Source of the DNA: Rugosimonospora sp036494675
GTDB taxonomy: Bacteria > Actinomycetota > Actinomycetes > Mycobacteriales > Micromonosporaceae
DNA length: 64,000 nt
Direction of reading: 5' to 3'
Assembly: GCA_036494675.1 (NCBI GenBank)
Contig: DASXOA010000073.1
Span: 1 to 64,000 of the forward strand
Notes under the pieces: generated by a model
What the model saw: only the letters and a program-made list of their open reading frames with translations
Database searches by the model: none
What the model was told of the DNA's origin: nothing
Program-made: the position numbers and the translations under genes
In this document: piece after piece, positions 16,593-25,557 of the stretch
Position numbering within the stretch: position 1 is the stretch's first letter
Layout: every line of letters begins with the position of its first letter

Positions 16593-17795
16593 ATGCATCC
16601 ACTGAGCCACTCCGAATTCATGGCACTGCGTCGGTTCCCCGCGCTGGACGGGCTGCGCGCGATCGCCGCGCTGATGGTCATCGCGTTCCACTACGACGGC
16701 AGGGTCGACTGGCTCTCCGGGTGGATCGGCGTACAGGTCTTCTTCGTCCTGTCCGGCTTCCTGATCACCACCCTGATGCTGCGCGAGGAAGCCAGGGACG
16801 CGACGATCTCGCTCAAGAAGTTCTACCTGCGGCGGGTCTTCCGCATCATGCCGGTGTACTTCGTGCTGCTCGCGGCGAGCACCGCCATCTCCACCCGCAA
16901 CACCGGCTACCACTCCCTCCACATCAGCGCGGCGATGCCGTACTACGTCTCGTTCTTCAACGAGTTCGCGCCGTCCTCGATCCTCTTCCACACCTGGACG
17001 ATCGGGATCGAGCAGAAGTTCTACCTGGTGTGGCCGCTGATCGCCTTCACCGCGCTCGCGCTCAAGCGGGCCCGGGCCGCACTCACCGCCGTGCTCGCCT
17101 TCGGCGTGCTCGCCATCGAGCCGCTGTTCGCCCCCAGCAACTCCGCCGATCCGTTCCTGCCCTACGGGGTGCTGCTGCTCGGCTGCCTGGTCGCGATCGT
17201 GATGAACAACCCGAAGGGGTTCTCCGCGCTGAGCTTCCTCACCCGGCCGGCCGTCGCGCTCGCGGTGGCGCTGTGTTTCGTCGGCGTACACCTGGGCGTG
17301 GCCCGGCTGACGACGACCCTGAACTCCCAGCGCATCATCTCGATCTACGCGATCGCGGTCGCGGTGCTACTGCCGTCGCTGCTCGGCACCGGCCTGCCGG
17401 GGCGGCTCCTGGCGCTGGCGCCGATGCGCTTCATCGGTGCCCGGTCCTACTCGCTCTACCTGGTGCAGTCCCTCGCCGCTCACGCGGCCGGGGGCCTGCT
17501 GGTGGTCGGCGGTCACAGCCGGTTCGTCCTCGTCGCCGTCATCGCGCTGGCACTCGCCGACGTGCTCTACCGGTGGGTCGAGCTGCCGATGATCAAGGTG
17601 GGACGGCGGTTCTGCGAGACGAGGAAGCCGCCGGGTTCCGTGCCGCCGGCGCCTCCCGTGCCGCCGGGCGCGCCGCCGTGGCCGGCGCCGGGCATCGAGC
17701 CCGCCGTGACCGGCCCGCCGAGGCCGCGCGCGGCCGCCGGGTCGCCGAAGCCTCTTGCCTTCGAGCCCACTCTGGGTGGCATTGTCGACGGATGA
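16593..17795 (+). CDS. Acyltransferase 3 family membrane protein
   Basis: A 400-residue integral membrane O-acyltransferase. The hallmark N-terminus is present (LDGLRAIAALMVIAFHYDG, with the catalytic-type His, then FFVLSGFLITTLMLRE), and about ten hydrophobic segments reach residue 330. The tail is Pro/Ala-rich and cytoplasmic. The family transfers acyl groups to sugars, peptidoglycan, antibiotics or lipids; the target cannot be read here. The ATG has a GGGAG site 5 nt upstream and a TAAAGT -10 candidate at 16554-16559. The stop overlaps the next gene (ATGA), though that aldo/keto reductase has no obvious link. Confidence 0.88.
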   Translation: MHPLSHSEFMALRRFPALDGLRAIAALMVIAFHYDGRVDWLSGWIGVQVFFVLSGFLITTLMLREEARDATISLKKFYLRRVFRIMPVYFVLLAASTAISTRNTGYHSLHISAAMPYYVSFFNEFAPSSILFHTWTIGIEQKFYLVWPLIAFTALALKRARAALTAVLAFGVLAIEPLFAPSNSADPFLPYGVLLLGCLVAIVMNNPKGFSALSFLTRPAVALAVALCFVGVHLGVARLTTTLNSQRIISIYAIAVAVLLPSLLGTGLPGRLLALAPMRFIGARSYSLYLVQSLAAHAAGGLLVVGGHSRFVLVAVIALALADVLYRWVELPMIKVGRRFCETRKPPGSVPPAPPVPPGAPPWPAPGIEPAVTGPPRPRAAAGSPKPLAFEPTLGGIVDG

Positions 17796-18775
17796 TGTCG
17801 ACGCGAATTCTGGGACGAAGCGGGATCGAGGTCAGCGCACTCGGCATGGGCTGCTGGGCCATCGGCGGTCCGTTCTGGTCCGGCAGCCAGCCACTGGGCT
17901 GGGGCCAGGTCGACGACGAGGAGTCGGTGCGGGCCGTACGCCGCGCGCTCGACCTCGGCGTCACCTTCTTCGATACCGCCAATGTCTACGGTGCCGGGCA
18001 CAGCGAGCGGGTACTTGGGCGGGCGCTGGGCGTCGACCGGGACCGGGTGGTCGTCGCCACCAAGTGGGGCAACACGTTCGACGAGCAGACCCGCCAGATG
18101 GACGGGACGGACGGTACGCCGGCCGGGGTGCGTACCGCGCTGGAAGCCTCGCTGCGCCGGCTCGGTACCGACCACGTCGACCTGTACCAGTTGCACCTCG
18201 GTGACCTGCCGGTGCAGGCCACCCTGGACCTGGTACCGGTGCTCGACGAACTGGTGAAGGCCGGCTCGATCCGCGCCTACGCGTGGAGCACCGACGACCC
18301 GGAACGGGTCGCCGCGTTCGCCGCGGCGAGCGACTCGGTGGTCGCGGTGCAGCACGACTTCTCGGTGCTGCGCGACGCGCCCGCGATGCTGGCCATGTGC
18401 GACCGGTTCGACCTGGCCAGCGTGAACCGCGGGCCGCTGGCGATGGGCCTGCTGACCGGCAAGTACACGGCGGAGTCGCGGCTAAGCGAAGACGATGTGC
18501 GCGGCATCGCGCCGGAGTGGCTGAGCTACTTCCGCGACGGCCGACCCTCGCCGGAATGGCTGGCCCGGGTGGACGCGGTGCGCGACATCCTGACCAGCGG
18601 CGGGCGCAGCCTCGCCCAGGGCGCGCTGGCCTGGCTGTGGGCGCGCAGCCCGCGGACGGTACCGATCCCCGGCTGCCGCACCGTCGCGCAGGTCGAGGAG
18701 AACGCCGGTGCGCTGGAGCACGGCCCGCTGACGGCCGAGCAGGTCGCCGAGATCGCCGGCCTGCTCGGCCGCTGA
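17792..18775 (+). CDS. Aldo/keto reductase (second)
   Basis: A 327-residue NADPH-dependent aldo/keto reductase. The tetrad is D61 and Y66 (FFDTANVYGAGHSE), K91 (VVATKWG) and H135 (LYQLHLGD). The end has VPIPGCRTVAQVEENA, the cofactor loop. It differs clearly from the gene at 5871-6854, so the two are not a recent duplication. The first of two adjacent ATG codons overlaps the acyltransferase stop. A short direct repeat (18763-18780 and 18793-18810) includes its stop codon. Confidence 0.9.
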   Translation: MMSTRILGRSGIEVSALGMGCWAIGGPFWSGSQPLGWGQVDDEESVRAVRRALDLGVTFFDTANVYGAGHSERVLGRALGVDRDRVVVATKWGNTFDEQTRQMDGTDGTPAGVRTALEASLRRLGTDHVDLYQLHLGDLPVQATLDLVPVLDELVKAGSIRAYAWSTDDPERVAAFAAASDSVVAVQHDFSVLRDAPAMLAMCDRFDLASVNRGPLAMGLLTGKYTAESRLSEDDVRGIAPEWLSYFRDGRPSPEWLARVDAVRDILTSGGRSLAQGALAWLWARSPRTVPIPGCRTVAQVEENAGALEHGPLTAEQVAEIAGLLGR

Positions 18776-18810
18776 AGCGGGATAGGCGGCCCGCTCGGCC
18801 GCTGAAGCGG
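18763..18810 (+). repeat. 18-bp direct repeat spanning the aldo/keto reductase stop
   Basis: GCTCGGCCGCTGAAGCGG occurs exactly at 18763-18780 and 18793-18810, 30 bp apart. The first copy holds the TGA stop at 18773-18775. Confidence 0.8.
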
Positions 18811-18821
18811 AGCGCCGCCGC

Positions 18822-20987
18822 TCAGCCGTGGGCGGCGGCGTGCTCCTTCTTGACCTGGTCGGCCAGGTTGGCGGGCATCGGGTCGTAGCGGGCGAAGGTG
18901 CGCCGGAAGGTACCGGTACCCGAGGTCATGGCGCGCAACTCCACCGCGTACCGGACCAGTTCCGTCGCCGGTACCTCGGCGTGCACCACGGTCTTCTCGG
19001 CGCCGTTCTCGTCCGGCGTGGTACCCAGGACCCGGCCGCGCCGGCTGGACAGGTCGCTCATCACGGCGCCGACGAAGGAGTCGGGTACCCGGATGAAGAT
19101 CTCGTCCACCGGTTCGAGCAGGGCCAACTGACCCTTGTCGGCGGCTTCCTTGAGCGCCATGCTGCCGGCGGTCTGGAACGCGGCGTCCGAGGAGTCCACC
19201 GAGTGGGCCTTGCCGTCGAAGAGCGTCACCCGCAGGTCGACGACCGGGTACCCGGCGGCGATCCCGCGTTCCATCTGCGCCCGTACCCCCTTCTCCACGC
19301 TCGGGATGTAGTTGTTGGGTACGGCGCCGCCGACCACCTTGTCGACGAACTCGAAGCCGGCGCCCCGGGGCAGCGGCTGCACCTCGATGTCGCAGACCGC
19401 GTACTGGCCGTGCCCACCGGACTGCTTGACGTGCCGGCCGTGGCCCTTCGACGACGTGCCGAACGTCTCGCGCAGCGCCACCTTGACCGGCTCGGTGTCC
19501 AGCTCGACGCCGCCGGCCCGCAGCCGGTCCAGAACCACGTCGGCGTGCGCCTCGCCCATGCACCACAGCACCAGTTGATGGGTCTCGGGGTTGCGTTCCA
19601 ACCGCAGCGTGGGGTCCCCGGCGACGAGCCGGCCCAGGTTCTTGGCCAGGGCGTCCTCGTCGGACCGGGTCTTCGCCACGATCGCCACCGGCAGCAGCGG
19701 TTCGGGCATCTGCCACGGCTCGACCAGCACCGGATCGTCCTTGCCGGAGATGGTGTCGCCGGTCTCCGCGGTCGTCGACTTGGTGATCGCGCAGATGTCG
19801 CCGGCCACGCAGTACGGCACCTCGCGCACCTGCGAGCCGAGCGGGGAGTAGATGTGGGCCACCCGCTCGTCGGCGTCGTGGTCGGCGTGGCCGCGCTGCT
19901 CCATGCCGTGGCCGGAGATGTGCACCGCGCTCTCCGGGCTCAGCGTGCCGGAGAAGACCCGGACGAGCGACACCCGGCCGACGTACGGGTCGACGGTCGT
20001 CTTGACCACCTCGGCGACCAGCGGGCCATGGGCGTCGCAGGTCAGCGGTGCGCGCGGTTCGCCGTTCAGGCCGGTGACGGCCGGCAGGGTGTGCTCGGGC
20101 GGGGACGGGAACGCGCTGGTCAGGATCTCCAGCAGGGCGTCGAGGCCGACCTTGGTCTCCGCGCAGACCGGAATGACCGGGTAGAAGCTGGCATGCGCGA
20201 CGGCCTTCTCCAGGTCCTCGATGATGACCGAGGACTCGATCTCCTCGCCGCCGAGGTAGCGGTCCATGAGGGTCTCGTCCTCGCTCTCCGCGATGATCCC
20301 CTCCAGCAGTTCGCCCCGGGCGTCCTCGATGGCCGGCAGGTGTTCGGCGTCGGGCTCACGCATCTGCGGCGGGTAGCCGTCGGAGTAGTCGAACACGCGC
20401 TGCGAGATCAGCCCGATCAGGCCGACCACGGAGATCCCGTCGTCGCCGTGCAGGGGCAGGTAGAGCGGCAGCACGTTGTCGCCGAACACCCGCCGGCACA
20501 GCGCGACCGTCTCGTCGAAGTCGGCCCGCTGGTGGTCCAGCCGGGTCACCGCGACGGCCCGGGGCATGCCGACCGCCGCGCACTCCTCCCACAGCGCCCC
20601 GGTCGCCGCGTCCATGCCGTCGACGGCCGACACGACGAACAGCGCCGCGTCCGCGGCGCGCAGGCCGGCGCGCAGTTCGCCGACGAAGTCGGCGTAACCC
20701 GGGGTGTCCAGCAGGTTGACCTTGATGTCGCCGTGCAGCAGCGGGGCGCAGGACAGGCTCACCGACCGCTGCTGGCGCACTGCCGCCGGGTCGTAGTCGC
20801 TGATCGTGGTGCCCTCGGTGACGGAGCCCGCCCGGCCGATCGTGCCGGTCGCCGCGAGCAGCGCCTCCACCAGAGTCGTCTTACCCGAGCCGGAGTGCCC
20901 GACGAGCACCACGTTGCGTACCCTGCCGGGCTCGTCCACCACCGGCGCCGGGCCGGTGACTCCCTTCTCCTGGGCCTTCTGCGCCAT
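18822..20987 (-). CDS. Elongation factor G-like GTPase EF-G2
   Basis: A 721-residue paralogue of EF-G with all five EF-G domains. G1 is GHSGSGKTT, G3 is DTPGYADF, and the G4 motif reads TRLD where canonical EF-G has NKxD. The middle holds domain II (GRVSLVRVFSGTLSP) and domain IV (KQSGGHGQYAVCDIEVQP). Actinobacterial EF-G2 is reported to bind GTP with weak or no ribosome-dependent activity, and its job is not settled. The ATG at 20987 follows a clear GGGAGGTG site; the longer frame to 21323 has no support. It is convergent with the aldo/keto reductase and divergent from pgsA. Confidence 0.88.
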   Translation of the reverse strand: MAQKAQEKGVTGPAPVVDEPGRVRNVVLVGHSGSGKTTLVEALLAATGTIGRAGSVTEGTTISDYDPAAVRQQRSVSLSCAPLLHGDIKVNLLDTPGYADFVGELRAGLRAADAALFVVSAVDGMDAATGALWEECAAVGMPRAVAVTRLDHQRADFDETVALCRRVFGDNVLPLYLPLHGDDGISVVGLIGLISQRVFDYSDGYPPQMREPDAEHLPAIEDARGELLEGIIAESEDETLMDRYLGGEEIESSVIIEDLEKAVAHASFYPVIPVCAETKVGLDALLEILTSAFPSPPEHTLPAVTGLNGEPRAPLTCDAHGPLVAEVVKTTVDPYVGRVSLVRVFSGTLSPESAVHISGHGMEQRGHADHDADERVAHIYSPLGSQVREVPYCVAGDICAITKSTTAETGDTISGKDDPVLVEPWQMPEPLLPVAIVAKTRSDEDALAKNLGRLVAGDPTLRLERNPETHQLVLWCMGEAHADVVLDRLRAGGVELDTEPVKVALRETFGTSSKGHGRHVKQSGGHGQYAVCDIEVQPLPRGAGFEFVDKVVGGAVPNNYIPSVEKGVRAQMERGIAAGYPVVDLRVTLFDGKAHSVDSSDAAFQTAGSMALKEAADKGQLALLEPVDEIFIRVPDSFVGAVMSDLSSRRGRVLGTTPDENGAEKTVVHAEVPATELVRYAVELRAMTSGTGTFRRTFARYDPMPANLADQVKKEHAAAHG

Positions 20988-21242
20988 CGGCGCACCTCCC
21001 TCGGTCTGGGTGTCCGAGCGCCGACGGATTGGCGCTCCTGAACGCCGGGTTACCTCTTGGTTGCGATTCCACTCCGGTGAGAGCGCTGGCACAACCCCGA
21101 CGCACCGAAGCTTAGGGCCGGTCGCCGACCGGCCGGACCAGACCGGTCGGGCCTGGCGAGCGTTCCGATCACCGGCGCCGTTATGGTGAGACCCGCCAGG
21201 CCGGAGGGTCGGGCCGCAGGCCGGGAGCGAGCGAGGCAGAGG

Positions 21243-21884
21243 TTGAAGATCTTCAACGTGGTCGCGAGGGCCGGCATACCCCGCGTGTTCGGGCCGCTGG
21301 CCGGGTGGCTGCTGCGCCGGCACGTCACGCCGGACATGGTGACCGTCGCCGGTACCGTCATCACGCTCGTCGGCACGATCGGTTTCGCCGCCCGCGGGCA
21401 GTTGTTGATCGCGACCCTGATCGTCGTCGTCGGCTCCTTCACCGACGTGATCGACGGGACGATGGCCCGGATGTCCGGCCGGAAGGGGAAGTTCGGGGCG
21501 TTTCTGGACTCCACCCTGGACCGGGTGGCAGACGGCGCCATCTTCGCTTCGGTGGGTTACTGGCTCGTCACGCAGGGTCGGGACGTCGCGGCCGTGGCCG
21601 CGCTGATCTGCCTGGTCGCCGGCCAGGTCGTGTCGTACGCCAAGGCCCGCGCCGAAGGGTTGGGCATGACCGCGAACGTCGGGGTCGCGGAGCGCGCCGA
21701 GCGCCTGATCATCATCGGGCTCGGCGGGCTGCTCGCGCAGCTCGTCTGGAAGTACACGATCGACGTGGCGCTGTGGGTGCTCGCCGTGCTCTCCCTGATC
21801 ACCGTCGGCCAGCGGATCGTCACGGTGTACCGCCAGGACCGCTCGGCTGTCCTGGAGAGCGAAGCCTCCCGGTCGGTCCCGTGA
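21243..21884 (+). CDS. pgsA: Phosphatidylinositol phosphate synthase (CDP-alcohol phosphatidyltransferase)
   Basis: A 213-residue membrane enzyme that joins CDP-diacylglycerol to inositol phosphate, the first step of actinobacterial phosphatidylinositol. The catalytic motif D-x2-DG-x2-AR-x8-G-x3-D-x3-D is complete (DVIDGTMARMSGRKGKFGAF, then LDSTLDRVAD), starting near residue 68, and five or six membrane segments surround it. I place the start at TTG 21243 (GAGG 6 nt upstream, N-terminus KIFNVVARAG as in the family, length close to 217). An ATG at 21183 would add 20 residues. It begins the pgsA-patA-pimA operon. Confidence 0.9.
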   Translation: MKIFNVVARAGIPRVFGPLAGWLLRRHVTPDMVTVAGTVITLVGTIGFAARGQLLIATLIVVVGSFTDVIDGTMARMSGRKGKFGAFLDSTLDRVADGAIFASVGYWLVTQGRDVAAVAALICLVAGQVVSYAKARAEGLGMTANVGVAERAERLIIIGLGGLLAQLVWKYTIDVALWVLAVLSLITVGQRIVTVYRQDRSAVLESEASRSVP

Positions 21885-22879
21885 GTCGGACCGCCGACCT
21901 GGGCTACGCCGCCGGCTGGCGACTGCTGCGCCTGCTGCCCCTCGGGCTGACCGCGCCGGCGTTCAACGCCGTCTCCGACGTGACCACCAGGCGGCGGGGC
22001 AAGGGTGTCGCCCGGCTGGCCGGCAACCTGCGCCGGGTGGTCGGTCCGGACCTGTCCGAGGCCGACCTCGACGCGCTGGTGCGCCGGGCGATGCGCTCCT
22101 ACTACCGGTACGCGCTGGAGGCGTTCCGGCTGCCCAGCCAGTCCCGGGAGCAGAACCTGCGCGGCTTCCACCTGGACGGCGCCGACATGCTCGCCGCGGA
22201 CGTGGCGACGGGGCGGGGCGCGGTGGTGGCGCTGCCGCACGCCGGGAACTGGGACGCGGCCGGTGCCTGGGTGGCCGCGAACGGCTGGCCGATGATCACG
22301 GTGGCGGAGCGGCTCAAGCCGGAGAGCCTGTACCGGAGGTTCGTCGCCTTCCGGGAGGGGCTGGGCATGGAGATCCTGCCGCTGACCGGGGGCGACGGCT
22401 CGGTGCGCGAGGCGCTGGAGGAGCGGCTGCGCCGCGGGTACGTCGTGCCGATCCTGGCCGACCGGGACCTGACCGCCAACGGTGTCGAGGTGCGGTTCTT
22501 CGGCGCCCGTACCACCGTCCCGCCCGGGCCGGCGCTGCTCGCCCTGCGTACCGGTGCCCCGCTCTACACGGTGGACATGTGGTTCACCGAGAACGACGCC
22601 CGCGGCCGGCTGCGGGGACCGTTGCCGCTGCCCGGCCCCGAGGTCGGCTCGTTCGGTGCCCGGGTCCGCCAGTTGGCGCAGACGATCGTCGACGGTCTCG
22701 CCGAGGGCATCGCGGCGCACCCCGCCGACTGGCACATGATGCAACGTATGTGGCCCGATGATGCTGTGATGGATGGCGGCAGACCCGTTGTGAGAGATGA
22801 CCGAGCCGTCGTGGGGGATGACCGGGCCGTCGGCACAGGCGACGGAGCCGGGGCGACAGACGACGAAGCCGGCCGGTAG
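21881..22879 (+). CDS. patA: Phosphatidylinositol mannoside acyltransferase
   Basis: A 332-residue lysophospholipid-type acyltransferase of the HtrB/LpxL family. The catalytic HxxxxD box is HAGNWD near residues 120-125, with ILADRDLTANGVEVRFFG further on for acyl-donor binding. In this operon it acylates the mannose of phosphatidylinositol mannoside at the inner face of the membrane, as PatA does in mycobacteria (position and family). It overlaps pgsA (GTGA). The last 30 residues are a degenerate Asp/Gly/Arg repeat (RDDRAVVGDDRAVG) not seen in the core family. Confidence 0.9.
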   Translation: MSRTADLGYAAGWRLLRLLPLGLTAPAFNAVSDVTTRRRGKGVARLAGNLRRVVGPDLSEADLDALVRRAMRSYYRYALEAFRLPSQSREQNLRGFHLDGADMLAADVATGRGAVVALPHAGNWDAAGAWVAANGWPMITVAERLKPESLYRRFVAFREGLGMEILPLTGGDGSVREALEERLRRGYVVPILADRDLTANGVEVRFFGARTTVPPGPALLALRTGAPLYTVDMWFTENDARGRLRGPLPLPGPEVGSFGARVRQLAQTIVDGLAEGIAAHPADWHMMQRMWPDDAVMDGGRPVVRDDRAVVGDDRAVGTGDGAGATDDEAGR

Positions 22880-22887
22880 GAGGCGGC

Positions 22888-24030
22888 GTGCGGATCGGCA
22901 TCGTATGCCCGTATTCGTTCAATACCCCGGGCGGCGTGCAGAACCATGTGCATGATCTCGCCGAATCGTTGATCGGGCTCGGACACACGGTGAGCGTGCT
23001 GGCGCCCGCCGACGAGGACGAGCCGCTGCCCGCGTACGTGGTGCCCGCCGGCCGCGCGGTTCCGGTCCGGTACAACGGCTCTGTGGCCCGGCTGGCGTTC
23101 GGGCCGATTTCCGCGACCCGGGTGCGCAGGTGGCTGTCCGCCGGCCGGTTCGACGTGCTGCACGTGCACGAGCCGATCTCGCCGAGCCTGTCGATGCTGG
23201 CCGTGCTCTACTCCCGGTCGCCGGTGGTCGCCACCTTCCACACCGCGATGACCCGGTCCCGGGCGATCGTCGCCGCGCAGGGGCTGCTCCAGCTGGTACT
23301 CGAGAAGATCACCGCACGGATCGCGGTGAGCGACCTTGCCCGCCGGGTGCAGGTCGAGCACCTGGACGGCGGCGCCTGGGAGATCCCCAACGGGGTCGCG
23401 GTGGCCAGGTTCGCCGAGGCCACGCCGCTGCCCGGGTGGCCCGGCGAGGGCGGGACGGTGGGGTTTCTCGGCCGGTTCACCGAGCCCCGCAAGGGCTTCC
23501 CGATCCTGCTGGACGCGTACCGGCGGGTCGCCGCCCAGCGGCCCGGGCTGCGGCTGCTCGTGGCCGGCCCGGGGGAGCTGGACGAGCTCGGCGAACTGCC
23601 GGACGGCGTCACCTTCCTCGGCAAGGTCTCCGAACCGGACAAGGCGCGGATGCTGCGCAGCATCGACGTGTACGCCGCGCCGAACACCCACGGCGAATCG
23701 TTCGGCATGATCTTGACCGAGGCGATGGCCGCCGGCGCACCCGTGGTGGCCAGCGACCTGGACGCGTTCCGGCGGGTGCTGGACGGCGGCCGGGCCGGCG
23801 AGCTGTTCCCGGTCGGCGACGCCGCCGCCCTGGCCGCCGCGCTGGAGCGGCTGCTGGACGATCCGGCCCGGCGCGCGGAGCTGGCCGGCCGGGCCCGGCA
23901 GGTGGTGGCCGCCCTGGACTGGCCGATGGTCGCGGAGCGTGTACTGGAGGTCTACGCAACGGCGATCGAGGCCACCCGGGGTGTCGTGGCCGACCTCGAC
24001 GAGCCACCACGCGCAGGGAGTCTTGGCTAG
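22888..24030 (+). CDS. pimA: Phosphatidylinositol alpha-mannosyltransferase
   Basis: A 380-residue GT4 glycosyltransferase that adds the first mannose from GDP-mannose to phosphatidylinositol. The N-terminal MRIGIVCPYSFNTPGGVQNH is the PimA signature, DVLHVHEPISPSLSMLA follows, and the C-domain has GRFTEPRKGFPILLDAY and the donor-site PNTHGESFGMILTEAMAAG. It acts at the cytoplasmic membrane face. The GTG start has AGGAGG upstream, 9 nt after patA, so the three genes form one operon. Length matches M. tuberculosis PimA (378). Confidence 0.95.
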   Translation: MRIGIVCPYSFNTPGGVQNHVHDLAESLIGLGHTVSVLAPADEDEPLPAYVVPAGRAVPVRYNGSVARLAFGPISATRVRRWLSAGRFDVLHVHEPISPSLSMLAVLYSRSPVVATFHTAMTRSRAIVAAQGLLQLVLEKITARIAVSDLARRVQVEHLDGGAWEIPNGVAVARFAEATPLPGWPGEGGTVGFLGRFTEPRKGFPILLDAYRRVAAQRPGLRLLVAGPGELDELGELPDGVTFLGKVSEPDKARMLRSIDVYAAPNTHGESFGMILTEAMAAGAPVVASDLDAFRRVLDGGRAGELFPVGDAAALAAALERLLDDPARRAELAGRARQVVAALDWPMVAERVLEVYATAIEATRGVVADLDEPPRAGSLG

Positions 24031-24033
24031 GGT
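24028..24033 (+). promoter_or_regulatory. -10 hexamer TAGGGT inside the pimA stop
   Basis: TAGGGT overlaps the TAG stop of pimA and ends 8 nt before the GTG at 24042, so the next gene may have its own leaderless transcript. Confidence 0.4.
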
Positions 24034-24041
24034 GGGCATTC

Positions 24042-24524
24042 GTGTGGTGGATCGTCGGCGTGGTCGCGATCGTGGTATTGATCGCCACCTACATCACCTG
24101 GACGGCGGCACGGGTGGACCGGCTGCATGCGCGGGCCCTGGCCGCCCAGCACGCGCTGGACGCACACCTGGCCCGCCGGGCCGCGGCTGCCACCGAACTC
24201 GCCGGGGTGCTGGGGCGGCCGGAGCTGCAGGCGCTGGCCCGCGCGGCGCGCGATGCCCTGCCCGAGGAGCGGGAACTGGCCGAGAACGACCTGACCAGGG
24301 CGCTGCGCACGCTGCCCAGGCCGCGTAGCTCGGACCTGAGCGACGTGGTGGTGGCCAGCCGCCGGGTGGCGCTGGGCCGCCAGGTGCACAACGACCTGGT
24401 ACGCGACGCTCTGGCGGTGCGGCGCCAGCGGCTGGTACGGCTGCTCCGGCTGACCCGCAAGCACCCGCAGCCGCAGTACTTCGACGTGGACGACCCGATG
24501 CTCGACGAGATCACGGTCGGTTGA
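24042..24524 (+). CDS. Conserved single-pass membrane protein with a LemA-like helical domain
   Basis: A 160-residue protein. The first 20 residues are a membrane segment (WWIVGVVAIVVLIATYITW), followed by long amphipathic helices rich in Ala, Arg and Leu (RVDRLHARALAAQHALDAHL) that resemble the LemA fold: long paired helices with the N-terminus in the membrane. A conserved end FDVDDPMLDE closes it. Related proteins follow pimA in other actinobacteria, sometimes with a Nudix domain, which is absent here. The role is unknown; a part in the phosphoinositide-mannoside pathway is inferred only from position. Confidence 0.75.
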   Translation: MWWIVGVVAIVVLIATYITWTAARVDRLHARALAAQHALDAHLARRAAAATELAGVLGRPELQALARAARDALPEERELAENDLTRALRTLPRPRSSDLSDVVVASRRVALGRQVHNDLVRDALAVRRQRLVRLLRLTRKHPQPQYFDVDDPMLDEITVG

Positions 24525-24603
24525 TCCGCAGGCCGGGGCGGGCGTGTTCCATGCCACCGGCCACCGATTGGCTGTTCGGGCCGCGGCGTGCGGCAACGTA
24601 TCA

Positions 24604-24615
24604 TTGAGATCTCAA
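24604..24615 (+). promoter_or_regulatory. 12-bp palindrome upstream of pdxS
   Basis: TTGAGATCTCAA is a perfect palindrome 27 bp before the pdxS start, just after a TATCAT -10 candidate (24598-24603). It could be an operator covering the transcription start. Confidence 0.4.
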
Positions 24616-24642
24616 ATCCCAGCGTGAGGAGGGCGTTCCACC

Positions 24643-25557
24643 GTGTCGGAGAACCCGGTCAGCACCGTCTCGAACTCCGTGACCGGCACCGCCCGGGTCA
24701 AGCGGGGGATGGCCGAGATGCTCAAGGGCGGTGTGATCATGGATGTGGTCACGCCGGACCAGGCGAAGATCGCCGAGGACGCGGGAGCGGTCGCGGTCAT
24801 GGCGCTGGAGCGCGTGCCGGCCGACATCCGGGCCCAGGGCGGCGTCTCCCGGATGTCGGATCCGGACATGATCGACGGCATCATCGCCGCGGTCTCCATC
24901 CCGGTGATGGCCAAGTCCCGCATCGGGCACTTCGTGGAGGCGCAGGTGCTTCAGTCGCTCGGCGTCGACTACGTCGACGAGTCCGAGGTGCTGACGCCCG
25001 CCGACTACGCCAACCACATCGACAAGTGGGCGTTCACCGTGCCGTTCGTGTGCGGGGCGACCAACCTGGGCGAGGCGCTGCGCCGGATCACCGAGGGCGC
25101 CGCGATGATCCGGTCCAAGGGCGAGGCGGGCACCGGTGACGTCTCGAACGCGACCACCCACATGCGCCAGATCCGCTCGGAGATCCGGCGGCTCACCTCG
25201 ATGTCCCCGGACGAGCTGTTCGTCGCGGCCAAGGAGCTCCAGGCCCCGTACGAGCTGGTGAAGGAGATCGCGGAGACCGGCAAGCTGCCGGTCGTGCTGT
25301 TCACCGCGGGTGGCATCGCGACCCCGGCCGACGCCGCGATGATGATGCAGCTCGGCGCCGAGGGTGTGTTCGTCGGCTCGGGCATCTTCAAGTCCGGCAA
25401 CCCGGCGCAGCGGGCCGCGGCGATCGTGCGGGCGACCACCTTCCACGACGACCCGGACGTGATCGCCAAGGTCTCCCGGGGGCTCGGCGAGGCGATGGTC
25501 GGCATCAGCGTCGACGAGATCCCCCAGCCTCACCGGCTGGCCGAGCGCGGCTGGTGA
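24643..25557 (+). CDS. pdxS: Pyridoxal 5'-phosphate synthase lyase subunit PdxS
   Basis: A 304-residue TIM-barrel enzyme that makes PLP from ribose 5-phosphate, glyceraldehyde 3-phosphate and ammonia. The sequence is highly conserved: GGVIMDVVTPDQAKIAEDAG, the first Schiff-base lysine in MAKSRIGHF (K91), and the second in RSKGEAGTGD. PdxS works in a 12-subunit complex with the glutaminase PdxT, whose gene follows with a 4-nt overlap. The GTG start has GAGGAGGG just upstream. It heads the pdxS-pdxT-yebC operon. Confidence 0.97.
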   Translation: MSENPVSTVSNSVTGTARVKRGMAEMLKGGVIMDVVTPDQAKIAEDAGAVAVMALERVPADIRAQGGVSRMSDPDMIDGIIAAVSIPVMAKSRIGHFVEAQVLQSLGVDYVDESEVLTPADYANHIDKWAFTVPFVCGATNLGEALRRITEGAAMIRSKGEAGTGDVSNATTHMRQIRSEIRRLTSMSPDELFVAAKELQAPYELVKEIAETGKLPVVLFTAGGIATPADAAMMMQLGAEGVFVGSGIFKSGNPAQRAAAIVRATTFHDDPDVIAKVSRGLGEAMVGISVDEIPQPHRLAERGW

